A stretch of 64,000 nucleotides of DNA from Deinandra increscens subsp. villosa. Taxonomy: Eukaryota; Streptophyta; Magnoliopsida; Asterales; Asteraceae. Below the pieces are notes generated by a model. It saw only the letters and a list, made by a program, of their open reading frames with translations, was not told the origin of the DNA and ran no database searches. The DNA is taken from contig JBCNJP010000007.1 of assembly GCA_039602395.1 (NCBI GenBank), forward strand, positions 124,778,957-124,842,956, in the 5' to 3' direction. The position numbers and the translations under genes are program-made. Below are positions 54,708 through 64,000 of the stretch, one piece after another (position 1 is the first letter of the stretch; each line of letters opens with the position of its first letter).

Positions 54708-56758
54708 GGGGGGACGGAGTGGGCGGCATGGACGCCGCGGCGCCGGAAACTTCGGCGGCAAACACCGCCGCCGGTCTAGCGGCTTCGGCGAAAGCATGGA
54801 ACGAAATCTACTTCTCGCCGCTGGTTGATTTGTGAGGGTTTCAAGAATTTCGACCGTTGAACGGTCGGGAACTTAAAAAAAAAAAAAAAATTAATTTTTT
54901 TTTATATAATCAAACTCTTTCACTCTTCTCTTCTACACCATTTCACTCTTCTCTTCTACACTCTCTTCTACTCTCTCTTCTACACCATTTCTACCACTAC
55001 CATAATCAAACTCTTTCACTCAAACAATGGATCGATCAAACCCGAGCTCTTCAAAGGGTCAAGCCAAGAAAAAAATACGACCTCGTTCGTTAAACCCGCA
55101 ACAACAAAGAGACTCGATGCCACCACCATCTTCAAACCCGATGAACTACCCTTCCTACCCACCTTCTCCGGGTATGCCGATTCAAATCGAACCCGGACGA
55201 TTCGTCTTACCCGAATCGAGCCAATACCAAAATTTCGTCCACCAACAACAATACCAAAGCCGACAATTTAGTGACCAATACCGTGACCCCCATCATGAAG
55301 ACGACGACGACGACGACGAAGATGAAGATAATGTCCAACAATTTCGGGAGCATCAACATTTCGTCAACCAACAACAATACCAACAACCCCATCACGAAGC
55401 CGACGACGATGATGATGATGAAACCGTACCCGAAACTCAACAAAATGTTTCGGGTCGAGCGGCACGTGTCACCTGGACCCCTGCCGAAGAGGCATGTTTG
55501 GCAAAAGCTTGGCTCTTCGTTTCCGAAGACAAGATTATCGGAAACCAACAAAAGTCCGAACGTTTTTGGGCTCGAGTTCTCAAACACTTCAAGCAACAAA
55601 GAGGTGGTACGAACAGAAACGTCCACCAATTGAACTCAAAATGGAACAAGATGTTAACGAAGGTTAACAATTTTAACGGTCTCTACCAACAAATGGTAAA
55701 TATATAGTTTTATAGTTTTTATTTTTTTACTTTTATAGTTTTTATTTTTTTACTTTTATAGTTTGTTGACGTTATATACTTATATAAATGCAGGTTCTTG
55801 CTCGGGCAAGCGGGTCGTCGGATGCCGATGTTATCAATAAAGCTCAATCCCAATACAAGGTGCTTTACGAGAGGAAAGGTTTCACCAACATGGAAGCGTG
55901 GAACGAAATGAAGGACCACTTGAAGTGGGCGCCCGTTGAAAGGGTTTGCGGTCAGATTGACGAGTCGTCCTCCAAACGGAGGAAGAATACCGAGACGGGC
56001 CAATACTCGACTTCAAACGACTCTCCTAGGCATGACATGCCCGACTTAAATGAAAACTCCAATCCAACACCCCCAACTAGAAAGGGGAAGAAGTCAGTCG
56101 ATTCCGCGTCGAGCACCACAAGTTTGGTTGACGAGGTTAGGAATTTCAACCTCCTCAAACAAACGGATTTGGAAAAAAAAGCAGTTGCACGCGAGGCTAA
56201 AGTTGAACGAGAGAGGTCGTTTAAGTTGGCAATGGACCGACACGTGGAGATGCTAGAGGCGCAAAAGGCAATGCTCGAACAAGAAGCATTCGACCGCGAC
56301 GTGGAGACTTTTACAACTCCACACGACCACTTGAGGGGATCCTCTTTGCAAGTCAAACTCGCCCAAAAACGAAAGATAGCGGAGAGATATGGGTGGGAGT
56401 GTGACTTTTAGTGTGTTTTTTTTTTAAATAAAAGTAATGTAGTGTGTGTTTTTTTTTTAATTAATGTAATTTTTTTTTAAGTAATGTAATGTTTTTATAT
56501 TAATGTAATGTTTTTTTTTTAAATAAATGTAGTGTTTTTATAAAATAAATATAGTGTTTTAAAACTAATTACAAAATATATATAACTTAAAAACATTAAA
56601 ATAAATTAACATACAATTCTTCATAATCCTCACCACTCCCTCCCAAAATCCTTCAAAATTCTTCAAAATTCTTTCTTTTTCTCTTTCCTGCGTGGCACCC
56701 TCCTATTGGTTACAACCCATTCTTCAAAATCCTAAAAATCCTACCACTCCCCCCTCCC
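54708..56758 (+). mobile_element. PIF/Harbinger element carrying only the Myb/SANT gene
   Basis: 2,051 bp with TIRs GGGGGGACGGAGTGG and (from the right) GGGAGGGGGGAGTGG, 12 of 15 identical, and TAA on both sides (54705-54707, 56759-56761). It encodes one two-exon protein with a SANT-like domain and no DDE transposase, so it must rely on a transposase in trans. It sits in the first intron of the duplicated LysM gene copy. Confidence 0.85.
55027..56411 (+). CDS. Harbinger Myb/SANT-like (NAM-associated) protein
   Basis: Exons 55027-55695 and 55794-56411 join in frame to a 428-residue protein. The N-terminal 140 residues are Pro, Gln and Asp-rich with a poly-Asp run near residues 94-102. A trihelix/SANT-type DNA-binding domain follows (RVTWTPAEEACLAKAWL, SERFWARVLKHFKQQ, NSKWNKMLTKVNNFNGLY, about 143-225, extending to YERKGFTNMEAWNEMKDHLK). 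Then a Ser-rich linker and a C-terminal coiled coil (KKAVAREAKVERERSFKLAM) as in the NAM-associated domain. Plant databases often mislabel such genes as glutathione S-transferase T3-like. In autonomous PIF/Harbinger elements this protein binds the TIRs and helps import the transposase. The frame is fully intact. The start follows a CT-rich leader. Confidence 0.88.
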
Positions 56759-56867
56759 TAATAAACTACCACAAATAGAAACTTGTAGAAACAAGAATTC
56801 CATTCATGACGTACCATAATCTCACATCCATCCATAAAAAATAAAAAAATAAGTTCCAAATACTGAC

Positions 56868-57486
56868 CTCTCTCAGGAATAAACAACAATCCACTCCCAG
56901 CGGTAAAATCGGCACCGGAATTATACCTCCGAATCAACTCCGACGTCACATTAACCTCCGACGAAACTGCATCCAAATTCTCCCCCGGCCGAAGAGGATA
57001 AGTCAGAAACAAACCATAATCCTTCGAAATCGAACCATCTCCACACGAACAATTCACCGTCACGTTAAGAGTACCAGTATCAGGTATTCGATTCTCACCA
57101 TAAGAATTAAACCTCTGAATCCACTCCTCACTCGTCAAATTCGCGTACCAGTTTTCTGCGACTTTTGTATACGTATCCTCTGACTTGATATCGTACTCAA
57201 ATAAGTGCCCTAAGAACTCGCCGTTGATGCAATCGCAAGAGAACGGCACTCTAATCCTCGAAAATGCCTGGAGACTGTCCTGATTGGGGATGGATGGATT
57301 GTACTTGAGAATATCGGGGATTGTGGTCTGGAAGTAGAGAGAAATTGAAGTGAGATCGTTTCCTTGTTCGACGTAGTAGGATCCGAGCGCTAAATCACAG
57401 CCTCTGGTGCATCTGGATTGGGCAGATGAAATGGAACAGATGAAGGTGAAGAGTACCAATCGGAACCCTAGATTGAGGTCCAACAT
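56868..57486 (-). pseudogene. Duplicated CERK1 exon 1: orphan LysM ectodomain
   Basis: A 619-nt exon, the same length as CERK1 exon 1, encoding signal peptide plus LysM ectodomain (MLDLNLGFRLVLFTFICSIS, then CTRGCDLALGSYYVEQGN, VPFSCDCINGE, VNCSCGDGS, LTYPLRPGE, ending FIPERG). It has no stop or frameshift and keeps a donor site GTCAGT. Differences from CERK1 cluster in the middle (for example FEYDIKSEDTY against FNYDVSTNDTY). No TM or kinase exons exist between it and 46.8 kb other than those of CERK1 itself, and a Harbinger element interrupts the intron. If the donor is not used the frame reads on to 242 residues and would yield a secreted LysM protein. Splicing to CERK1 exons 2-12 downstream is also conceivable. 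I call it pseudogene by default. Confidence 0.7.
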
Positions 57487-57571
57487 GATTTGTCAGGGTT
57501 CATGTGAAATTGAAAGAGGCGTTGACCGATTGAATGTGTTTGGTGGCTGGAGTGAATCGAATATATGCAAG

Positions 57572-57574
<3 letters not shown>

Positions 57575-57603
<29 letters not shown>

Positions 57604-57604
57604 A
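57575..57604. repeat. (TTGA)n microsatellite
   Basis: About seven TTGA units in the flank of the duplicated LysM exon. CERK1 itself has only TTGATTGACTGATT at the corresponding place, so the run expanded after duplication. Confidence 0.8.
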
Positions 57605-57639
57605 AACAAATGGCTGTAAGTTACAGATAGAAATGTGAA

Positions 57640-58010
57640 GTTGAGAATAAGATCTTTTACTATTCAATGAATATCCTCAGAATCCTTGACTTGCAGGTAT
57701 CAAGTAAACGATAATCAGTCAATAGTTGATAGTTTAATTGACTATATGAAATTGCTTCGGATTTGGATTTAACATTGAAGTTTTGAACGTTGATTAGCCA
57801 TTTAGATGAATTTTGAAGGTTTATCTGAGTTTAAATTTGATTACCAAGGGACTCAAATTTGTTGGTTGATTTAGAAATTTGAGGTTAGATTAAACTTGTC
57901 ATAATTATAAAGTTTTGATTAGTTTTTGGAGGATGCAACTCTTTTTATTTTGTGATAGGACTCACCCAACCCAAATCCATCCATTACCATTAGAATCTCA
58001 TATGGTTAAT
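57640..58010. other. Intergenic, nothing recognised
   Basis: AT-rich spacer upstream of the LysM duplicate. Confidence 0.4.
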
Positions 58011-58145
58011 ACTAAAAGTAAAGGGACTAATATGCACGTTATACAAAATTCCAAATCAAATTCCCAACAACAAGATAATGGTTTATTCATATGAAGAAAA
58101 ACCTAAAAGTAAAGGGACTAATATGCACGTTATACAAAATTACAA
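58011..58145. repeat. Local direct repeat, about 93-bp spacing
   Basis: The string AAAAGTAAAGGGACTAATAT followed by GCACGTTATACAAAATT occurs at about 58013 and 58106. Confidence 0.7.
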
Positions 58146-58189
58146 GGACCATTATATTTTTTATTTTATCAGCTTTATCCTCTCATCCC

Positions 58190-59595
58190 TGTTAGCCGTA
58201 AAGCAAACCGGACACAAAGACGCCCTCACCGCGGAACAAGGTTTGATACGTTCTTCCTTCTCGTTTCAATTTCTCATTTCTTTTTAGGTTTAATTTTGAG
58301 CGATTTAACTTAGGGTTTTCAGAAAACAGTTCATAACTTTGAATTCTTTGATTTTGACTCATTTTACTGTTCAATTTCTACTTGAATTGTGATTCAGAGT
58401 TACCAATTCACCATGAATATGTGTCTCTTATTGTTATAATCATCCTACACCTTCTTAGGATATAGAAGTCCTATCATTTAAATAATTCTTTTCCAATTTA
58501 TCAGATTAGCCAAACAGAAATCATTAATAACGGATGTATTTTGTCAAATTGTTGTTCTTTTTCCCCCAAATTGAACATATAATATGGTTAATCTGATTAT
58601 AGGTGCACGAGTTTTCAGGTGTTTAAAATCTTATGTCTTTTGGCATGGATTGTACTATTTTGATGTTACTCCCTGTGTTAGTTTAGACTCTAATATTGAA
58701 CAGTTTAACGGCAAACTTCCTAAATCTACACCATTGTCCACCATTGGATTTGAATCCTAAACCTCATAGAAAGGAACACACCACCAGATACCATTGGGCT
58801 ACAAGCAATTAACTCACGTATGAATTTTCCAAAAAGATGTGTTAATTCATACTATATTTCATGTGGACCTTTCCTCTAGTGGTGTTCATGGTCAGACTCA
58901 ATCTGTTTTACAGAAATTTTGGACCAAACCCGTAACTACAGTATCAGGGAACGGAAAAATAGAATGGCTGGGTGGGTACTGGGTAGGTCACTAAGAACAA
59001 CCAGTTTTGCCGGTTTGATGATCTAATGGTTTGGTTTTGGTGGTTTCAAGTGTGATTTACTTATTTCTCTCAAAATCATTAGATTGTATTAGAAGTTTTA
59101 AAAATGGCAAAGATGGTTCATGATTATATTATGTAGATGAGAAAATATAAATAATAAAAGTTAAACGGCTCGTTTGGTTCACAGGGCCTTTTCAAGTTTC
59201 AAACCAGAACAAACTGTTAAACCAGAAAACCGTCAAAACCGAACTGTTTGGAACCGGACAAACGGGCCAACTTGCTTCGATTTGGATGGTTCAGTTAGTT
59301 TCAGCGGTTTATGACCACCCCTTCTTTCCTTGAGGCAGGAGGGCAACTATATATATTACTGTTGGCTGTTGTAGTTGTGTATTTTGGCTTGACTTTTTTC
59401 TGAGATAAAAAAAAAGTTGAAAGTGAACCTTGGATCTTAGTTATTCGACTTTGATGGATGGATGCATGCACGTTCTAAAGTCGTTTTCTATCAAGAACAT
59501 GAAATTTGTGAATCTGGTCGTTCGCATTATAATGGTGGATTATGCAGGTTTCTAATAACTTTAATTGAATCTTAAAGGTACAAAATTGTATAACT
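58190..59595 (+). other. 5' flank of cupin gene, possible leader exon and intron
   Basis: Around 58190-58260 a GC-richer string (GCAAACCGGACACAAAGACG) ends near a possible donor and could be a 5' leader exon of the cupin gene, with the rest as a long intron. This is inference. The stretch also has a SINE (listed) and a pyrimidine-poor repeat of CCAGAAAACCGTCAAAACCG type near 59220. Confidence 0.25.
58720..58815 (-). mobile_element. tRNA-derived SINE fragment
   Basis: On the minus strand box A TAGCCCAATGGTA (58789-58801) precedes box B GGATTCAAATCC (58746-58757). It resembles the SINE at 44728 in both boxes. Confidence 0.6.
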
Positions 59596-60009
59596 ATGGC
59601 GAGTCTAATGATGGTTCCCCCATTGGCATCATTCTCTAAAAAAAGCAAAACAGTGTGCAAAACTTCAAATTCCACTCATGGCGGGATCAGATGTGTGCAA
59701 AGACCATTGGAGGAGATATATAACATACGGGTAGAAAAAAATGTGCCTAAAAAGAGGTTGGCCGAGCTTGGGGTGTCAAAATGGTCAACTTGGAGGACGG
59801 GAAAGTGCAATGTCCCATGGGATTGGCATGTTGACCAACTAGTTTACATTGAAGAAGGTGAAGTTAGGGTCGTGCCAGAAGGCAGTGAACGACACATGAG
59901 TTTTGTCGCAGGTGATTTGGTAAGATATCCTAAATGGTTCGAGGCTGACCTTTGGTTTAATGGCTATTATCAAGAACGATATAGCTTTCGTGCTTATGGC
60001 GATGATTAG
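59596..60009 (+). CDS. RmlC-like cupin, PTAC18-like, plastid-targeted
   Basis: A single coding exon of 137 residues. The N-terminal 50 residues are Ser/Lys-rich (MASLMMVPPLASFSKKSKTV) and look like a chloroplast transit peptide. The rest is one small cupin barrel of the Cupin_3 type: IYNIRVEKNVPKKRLAELGV, KWSTWRTGKCNVPWDWHVDQ, YIEEGEVRVVPEG, FVAGDLVRYPKW, and the terminal YQERYSFRAYGDD. It matches the plant family that includes PTAC18 and AT2G32650-type proteins from memory; PTAC18 was found in plastid transcriptionally active chromosome preparations, but no reaction is established. The usual cupin metal histidines are only partly kept (DWHVDQ), so metal binding is uncertain. The start is the first ATG of the frame and length is typical. 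Confidence 0.92.
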   Translation: MASLMMVPPLASFSKKSKTVCKTSNSTHGGIRCVQRPLEEIYNIRVEKNVPKKRLAELGVSKWSTWRTGKCNVPWDWHVDQLVYIEEGEVRVVPEGSERHMSFVAGDLVRYPKWFEADLWFNGYYQERYSFRAYGDD

Positions 60010-60721
60010 GTTTTGTTTGTTGTATTAGTTTATGTTGGTTGAACACACAGCTTCTCTCCTCCTGTTTGGGATTTTGACTTTGTTGTACTATGTTTGTTGA
60101 CTAGTTTTTATGCCATGTTAGTTTGAAATGTCTTGGAAGTTTTTGGTTTGTTTTAGTGAGAGTAAAGTAGAAGACATTATTGTATGCAGTAAAAAATCAT
60201 AGATATTTTTAGTTCTATCTTTTAGCTTAATCAATGTGAAGAGGAGATTCCAGATTCAAACTGTTTAAGCAAATCAACTGGGTTACCAGTTTATTATTTA
60301 TACAGTTTTGTACACTTTTCAGGATCGAAAAGCTCTGATCACTCAACCTGGCCAGTTTGGTTTGATGTTTTTTGAAAACCAGTCCAGAAAGCCTAAAGTA
60401 TAAGATGATGGAATAAGCATGAACTTTTTGCATTAATAACATTATGGAGGTTGAAATCCAAAGGAACACTTCCTGTTGTGAACTGGTTTTTATACTACAA
60501 ACAAATCCAATGCTGATGATACAAACCACAAGTAAAAACAAAAAGAGATACAAAAGGGTAATATTCATTTCTATCCACACAAAAAAAAATCCCATCTTTC
60601 ACCCTTTCCATCATCTCCTCAAAACGAAAACGGCCCCATCAAATAACTGAACCGGACTTCATTCGAGTCAAACCCACAAGTCAAACTTCAGTAGAACAAA
60701 TGAGGGCAATCCGACATCATA
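60010..60721. other. 3' flanks of two convergent genes
   Basis: Contains the 3' UTRs of the cupin (+) and PP2A B' (-) genes. No other gene is supported. Confidence 0.5.
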
Positions 60722-63261
60722 TCAGCTGATAATGGCAACAGAAGCAGCCTTTGGGACCAATTCATGTTCATTGCCTTCAGAAACTGCTACCTTTTCCAAA
60801 CACATCCAAATCGATTCACGTTTCTTGTGGTTCTCCTTTTCTTTCAGTTCATCCTCTTGGAATTTAATCAAGCATTCATCAAACAGTGATTGATCAGCAT
60901 CTAAAAACATTTTCCTCACATTTAGAGTTAGGCTTTGAACAGCTTGATTCCAGTGACCTCGTGTGTTTTTCTCTAAAGCAGGCAGGATTATGGGCAGAAG
61001 CACCTTGCGGTTTTGAGTTATCAGATTCCTTATGTGATCGTTATTCCATAAGAATAATGCCCGTTCAGCTACCTGTAGCCAGCCACAATATAGCGAGTAC
61101 ATGTAAAACTTTATGGTCAAAAGTTTTGTAAAATAACAGTCACAACAGTTACAGCAATAGTTTTGGAGAAAACATGATAATGACTAATGAGAACTCACAA
61201 GACAATATAAATAACTAGAGGTGACAATTGTGACCCATTTATTTAATTGGGTTAATCTGGGTGAACTGTCGCCTCTAACGAGTTTAAAAATAAAAATAAA
61301 AAAAAAAACCTAACTAGAGCCTGCCAAATGAGCTGAGCAGGTTGAAAGTAGCTAGAAGTGTATCTTTAATGCATACAACCTCCTAAAAAGATGTATAATG
61401 TATATGGCGGTATATAATTGTGTTTTTGTGAAAATATTTATTGCTTAAAATTATTTATCCAAATAATTGTAAAATGTTACAGAAGTTACCAATTTATGAC
61501 ATTTGAGTTGTGATATTTGTAACTATAGGCAGCAATTCTGCTTCATTTACTTATAAACAACTAAACAAGCCGATATGGATTTTGCTTTATGCCTAGCAAG
61601 TCAAATGGGTAAAATAAAAACAACGCTGAAAGAAACATGTCAAATGGGTCAAATGAGCCAAGTCACGCAAAGTGCTTTTCTAAAGCACAGAGATTTAAGG
61701 GGGTGTTTGGATGCATGTTTCCAAAGTCATTAAGTATAAGATTCAGAATCTTATAATTGGATAACTTTAAACCTATCCTAATAACCAGTTTATAAATCAC
61801 AAACCGTCTCTACTTTTCTGCAGAACCGCCTTTTTTTTATATTTTATCTAATACTTCTTTAATAATTAATCAAATTTCCTAAACACTCAACATCCAACTA
61901 TAAAAATAAAAAACAACAAAAGCACATCCAAACACTATTACCTGCAGCATATCTCACTAAAACTATTATTTGACTCTGATTATTCAAAATCATATAATTA
62001 CTTTCAAAACACACATTCAGGGACCTCATTACGATTTACAAACACCAGAACAGTAAGGATATACCTGAAAATGTGAACTATTAAGACAACGCCCAATTTG
62101 ACGAAACAGAGGCACCATGCATCTTTGAAATTCTGCAGCCTGAGTTGATTCAAGAACCTCCTCCAGCTCACTGAGAAACATGACCTCTTTTGAACTATTG
62201 GTTATAGGCCAATACTTCAATAAACCCCTAATCACTGTGTCAGCCAGCTTAAAATCTTTTTCCACAAACTGTGTGATGCAATAAGATAATTGCGGATGAT
62301 ACAAAGACAGGCATTTCGGCTTATGAAGGGGAACCAAAGCCCGCGTAAGAAAAAGCCTATGCTCTTCTTTCAGAGGCAATGCAAAACCGTTAATTATGCT
62401 ACCCAATATCTCAAGCAAGTCAGCAATCCCGTTATGCTTCTCCGTTTCAAATATGAAACGATAAAAGATGTTATTTATAGCCTTTCTGATGAACGGGCGA
62501 TGCACCATGAACTTTCCATAGATTCGATGAAGGATTGTTTTCAAATACTCCCTTTCTCTTTGATCCTCTGAATCGAAGAGATCGAGCAATCTCAAAACAA
62601 ATGAATGATCAATGTAACGTTTTGCAATTTTAGCATCGGTTTCTGGTGCAGCAACAAATCGCAGAAAAAATTCATAAACGATTTGAAGGTGCGGCCATGA
62701 TGGATCCATACTTGGTTCGTCATCTTCTGGATCATAAACATCTGGAAGTTTGTTATCATGATAAGGTAAAGATCTGAAAAGATTTGAAGATATCATTTTT
62801 GTGATTTCTTGCATAGTAACCTCGTTGAATTTTGAAGGAATCGAGGTCATGTAATCAACAAGCTCGAGTAAAGTCTGTCTTTTCACATCTTTTTCTTTCA
62901 AATTCTTCGACGGGTCAGTAAAATCAAACACTAGACAACACATGTTCAGCTTTTTTATGAAAAGATTGTGTTTTTCGGAAGCTGGTACATCACGAAAACT
63001 AGGCAACTGTTCATAAGCCGCCTGATTCAATCCCTGGATTGACCCCAGTTGACCTGATTTCTTCCCCTGGTTTGACTTGATATTTGGAGTATGAATTCCA
63101 TTAACAGACTTACTCGAACTCTTGCCCGATGAAACGGTTTTAGAACTGCTATTAACATCCGAATTCATTGGATTAGAAGCCACATCATTCTTCCCCCCAT
63201 TATTTTGGGAGGATTTTGAAGATGATTTCTTAGGAAGCTTATTCAGTATCTGCTTAATCAT
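60722..63261 (-). CDS. PP2A 57-kDa regulatory subunit B' (B56), zeta/gamma-like
   Basis: Two coding exons, 62065-63261 and 60722-61072, joined in phase to 515 residues. The start is the ATG at 63261 (MIKQILNKLPKK); a frame extending to 63267 begins with GTG and is not a plausible plant start. The N-terminus is Ser/Lys/Asn-rich and disordered, then the B56 HEAT-like fold: SFRDVPASEKHNLFIKKLNM, LVDYMTS, NLFRSLP, DPEDDEPSMDPSWPHLQIVY, LLDLFDSEDQREREYLKTIL, RIYGKFMVHRPFIR, LLEILGSIINGFALPLKEEH, and FQRCMVPLFRQIGRCLNSSHF. The second exon continues VAERALFLWNNDHI and NRKVLLPIILPALEKN. The subunit directs the PP2A core enzyme to its substrates, including immune and brassinosteroid signalling targets. 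MIKQI-KLP at the N-terminus is shared with Arabidopsis B'gamma and B'zeta. The single intron holds a MITE. Confidence 0.95.
61699..61938. mobile_element. Tourist-like MITE in the PP2A B' intron
   Basis: Inverted ends GGGGGTGTTTGGATGCATG and (mirrored) GTGTTTGGATGTGC. The flanks are TAA on the left and TAT/TTA on the right, so the target duplication is imperfect. Confidence 0.5.
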
Positions 63262-64000
63262 ATCCACTAAACAAAAACCCTAATTCCCAATTCCCAATTC
63301 ACAATCAATGTTTCAACATCCGGATATCATAATAAACCACATACATTTCTAAAATCTGGAAAATAACGAATGATTAGCCATGAAAGGGTGAAACTTGGAA
63401 TCCCTAACTGGTAGAAGCTCGTACCTTTGGACCAATCACCCTAAAGATTGGAAGATTTAAAGTGAGATTTAATCTCCGAGTTCATCAGCTTCAATCGCAT
63501 CATGTGGAGACTCAAATGGTCGAACGATTGAAAGGAGGAATTTGAGTGATATTCAGTTAAACATGGAAGCTGATTGGATCAAAGACGATAAATTTGTCGA
63601 TGAAGATGATGTTTTTGGATATAGAAAGTAGTGATTAAGAAAGAAACCCTAGAACAAGGGGAAAAGGGTTTCTTTGTGGCACCAGAATTTGGAAAACTAA
63701 ATTCAATTTTATTATTCTAGAGGGAGAAATTATGCCAAGTGAGTGAGTGAGTGAGTGAGTATGAGGGAGGAGAGAGAGAAAGATAACAGTGGTTTAACGG
63801 AAAAATATTTCCCAAATATAATATATCCACAACATGTCCCTCAACGATCAATACCATATTTGGTGTAAAAAAATATGAACACACAAAACTTTAATTTTAA
63901 TTTTCTCACTCGGTTTGTTCGTGAAATTATACAAGAAACATAGTGTAAAAAGTGTAAAGAGATTGTGAAGATGTACATGTACATGATCGTCTCGTAAATG
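63262..64000 (-). promoter_or_regulatory. PP2A B' 5' leader and promoter region
   Basis: A polypyrimidine stretch ending TTTGTTTAG just before the start suggests a 5' UTR intron acceptor, common in B' genes; the leader exon would lie upstream near 63430-63650. A (GAGT)n microsatellite at about 63738-63760 and GAGAGAGA strings follow. No other gene reaches this end of the window. Confidence 0.35.

Noticed and set aside
55207..55629. Hydrophobic 140-codon antisense frame
   Set aside because: It is the complement of the Gln/Asp-rich part of the Harbinger SANT gene.
63262..63267. N-terminal extension of the PP2A B' protein starting at GTG
   Set aside because: Plant nuclear genes rarely start at GTG, and family members begin at MIKQI, which matches the ATG at 63261.

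Overview
The window is nuclear DNA of a flowering plant (eudicot). The genes have short spliced exons with GT-AG introns and match plant-only families: a CERK1-type LysM receptor kinase, a DUF1068 protein, a PTAC18-like plastid cupin and a PP2A B' subunit. The AT-rich spacers are packed with plant transposons. The abundance of PIF/Harbinger Myb/SANT genes and the repeat style would fit Asteraceae, but that is an impression, not a demonstration.

Layout. 0.8-2.4 kb: a dienelactone-hydrolase-family gene (- strand, five exons). 2.4-34 kb: a gene-poor, transposon-rich block with Mutator-type elements (three with clear or near-clear 9-bp target duplications in 6-18 kb, one in 31-32 kb), Tourist/Harbinger-type MITEs, SINEs, a probable solo LTR, Helitron ends, and an L1-type LINE at 22-29.5 kb. 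A 500-N gap at 24,540-25,039 splits the LINE. The 2,479 bp before the gap equal the first 2,479 bp after it, so this is almost certainly an unmerged contig overlap and not a tandem duplication.

34-64 kb: the genic half. In order: a 1,814-residue protein with an N-terminal Cys-rich zinc-ribbon-like region and a huge Ser/Asp-rich tandem repeat (-); a DUF1068 membrane protein (+); a complete 12-exon CERK1/LYK1-type chitin receptor kinase (-) that appears to need a 5-nt micro-exon; a duplicated copy of the CERK1 first exon, cut off from any kinase exons and interrupted downstream by a 2.05-kb PIF/Harbinger element that encodes only its Myb/SANT protein; a plastid-type cupin (+); and a PP2A B' (B56) regulatory subunit (-).

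Biology. CERK1 is the chitin co-receptor of plant innate immunity. Next to it the genome keeps a LysM-ectodomain-only exon that could be a dead duplicate or a source of a secreted LysM protein. The neighbours look like conserved microsynteny: from memory CERK1 and PP2A-B'zeta are near neighbours in Arabidopsis (AT3G21630, AT3G21650), and the hydrolase, DUF1068 and cupin genes resemble AT2G32520, AT2G32580 and AT2G32650. I saw no tRNA gene, rRNA gene, CRISPR array or bacterial-type operon. No clearly new enzymatic system is evident. The most unusual items are the repeat protein, the orphan LysM exon, the micro-exon, and several large foldback elements.
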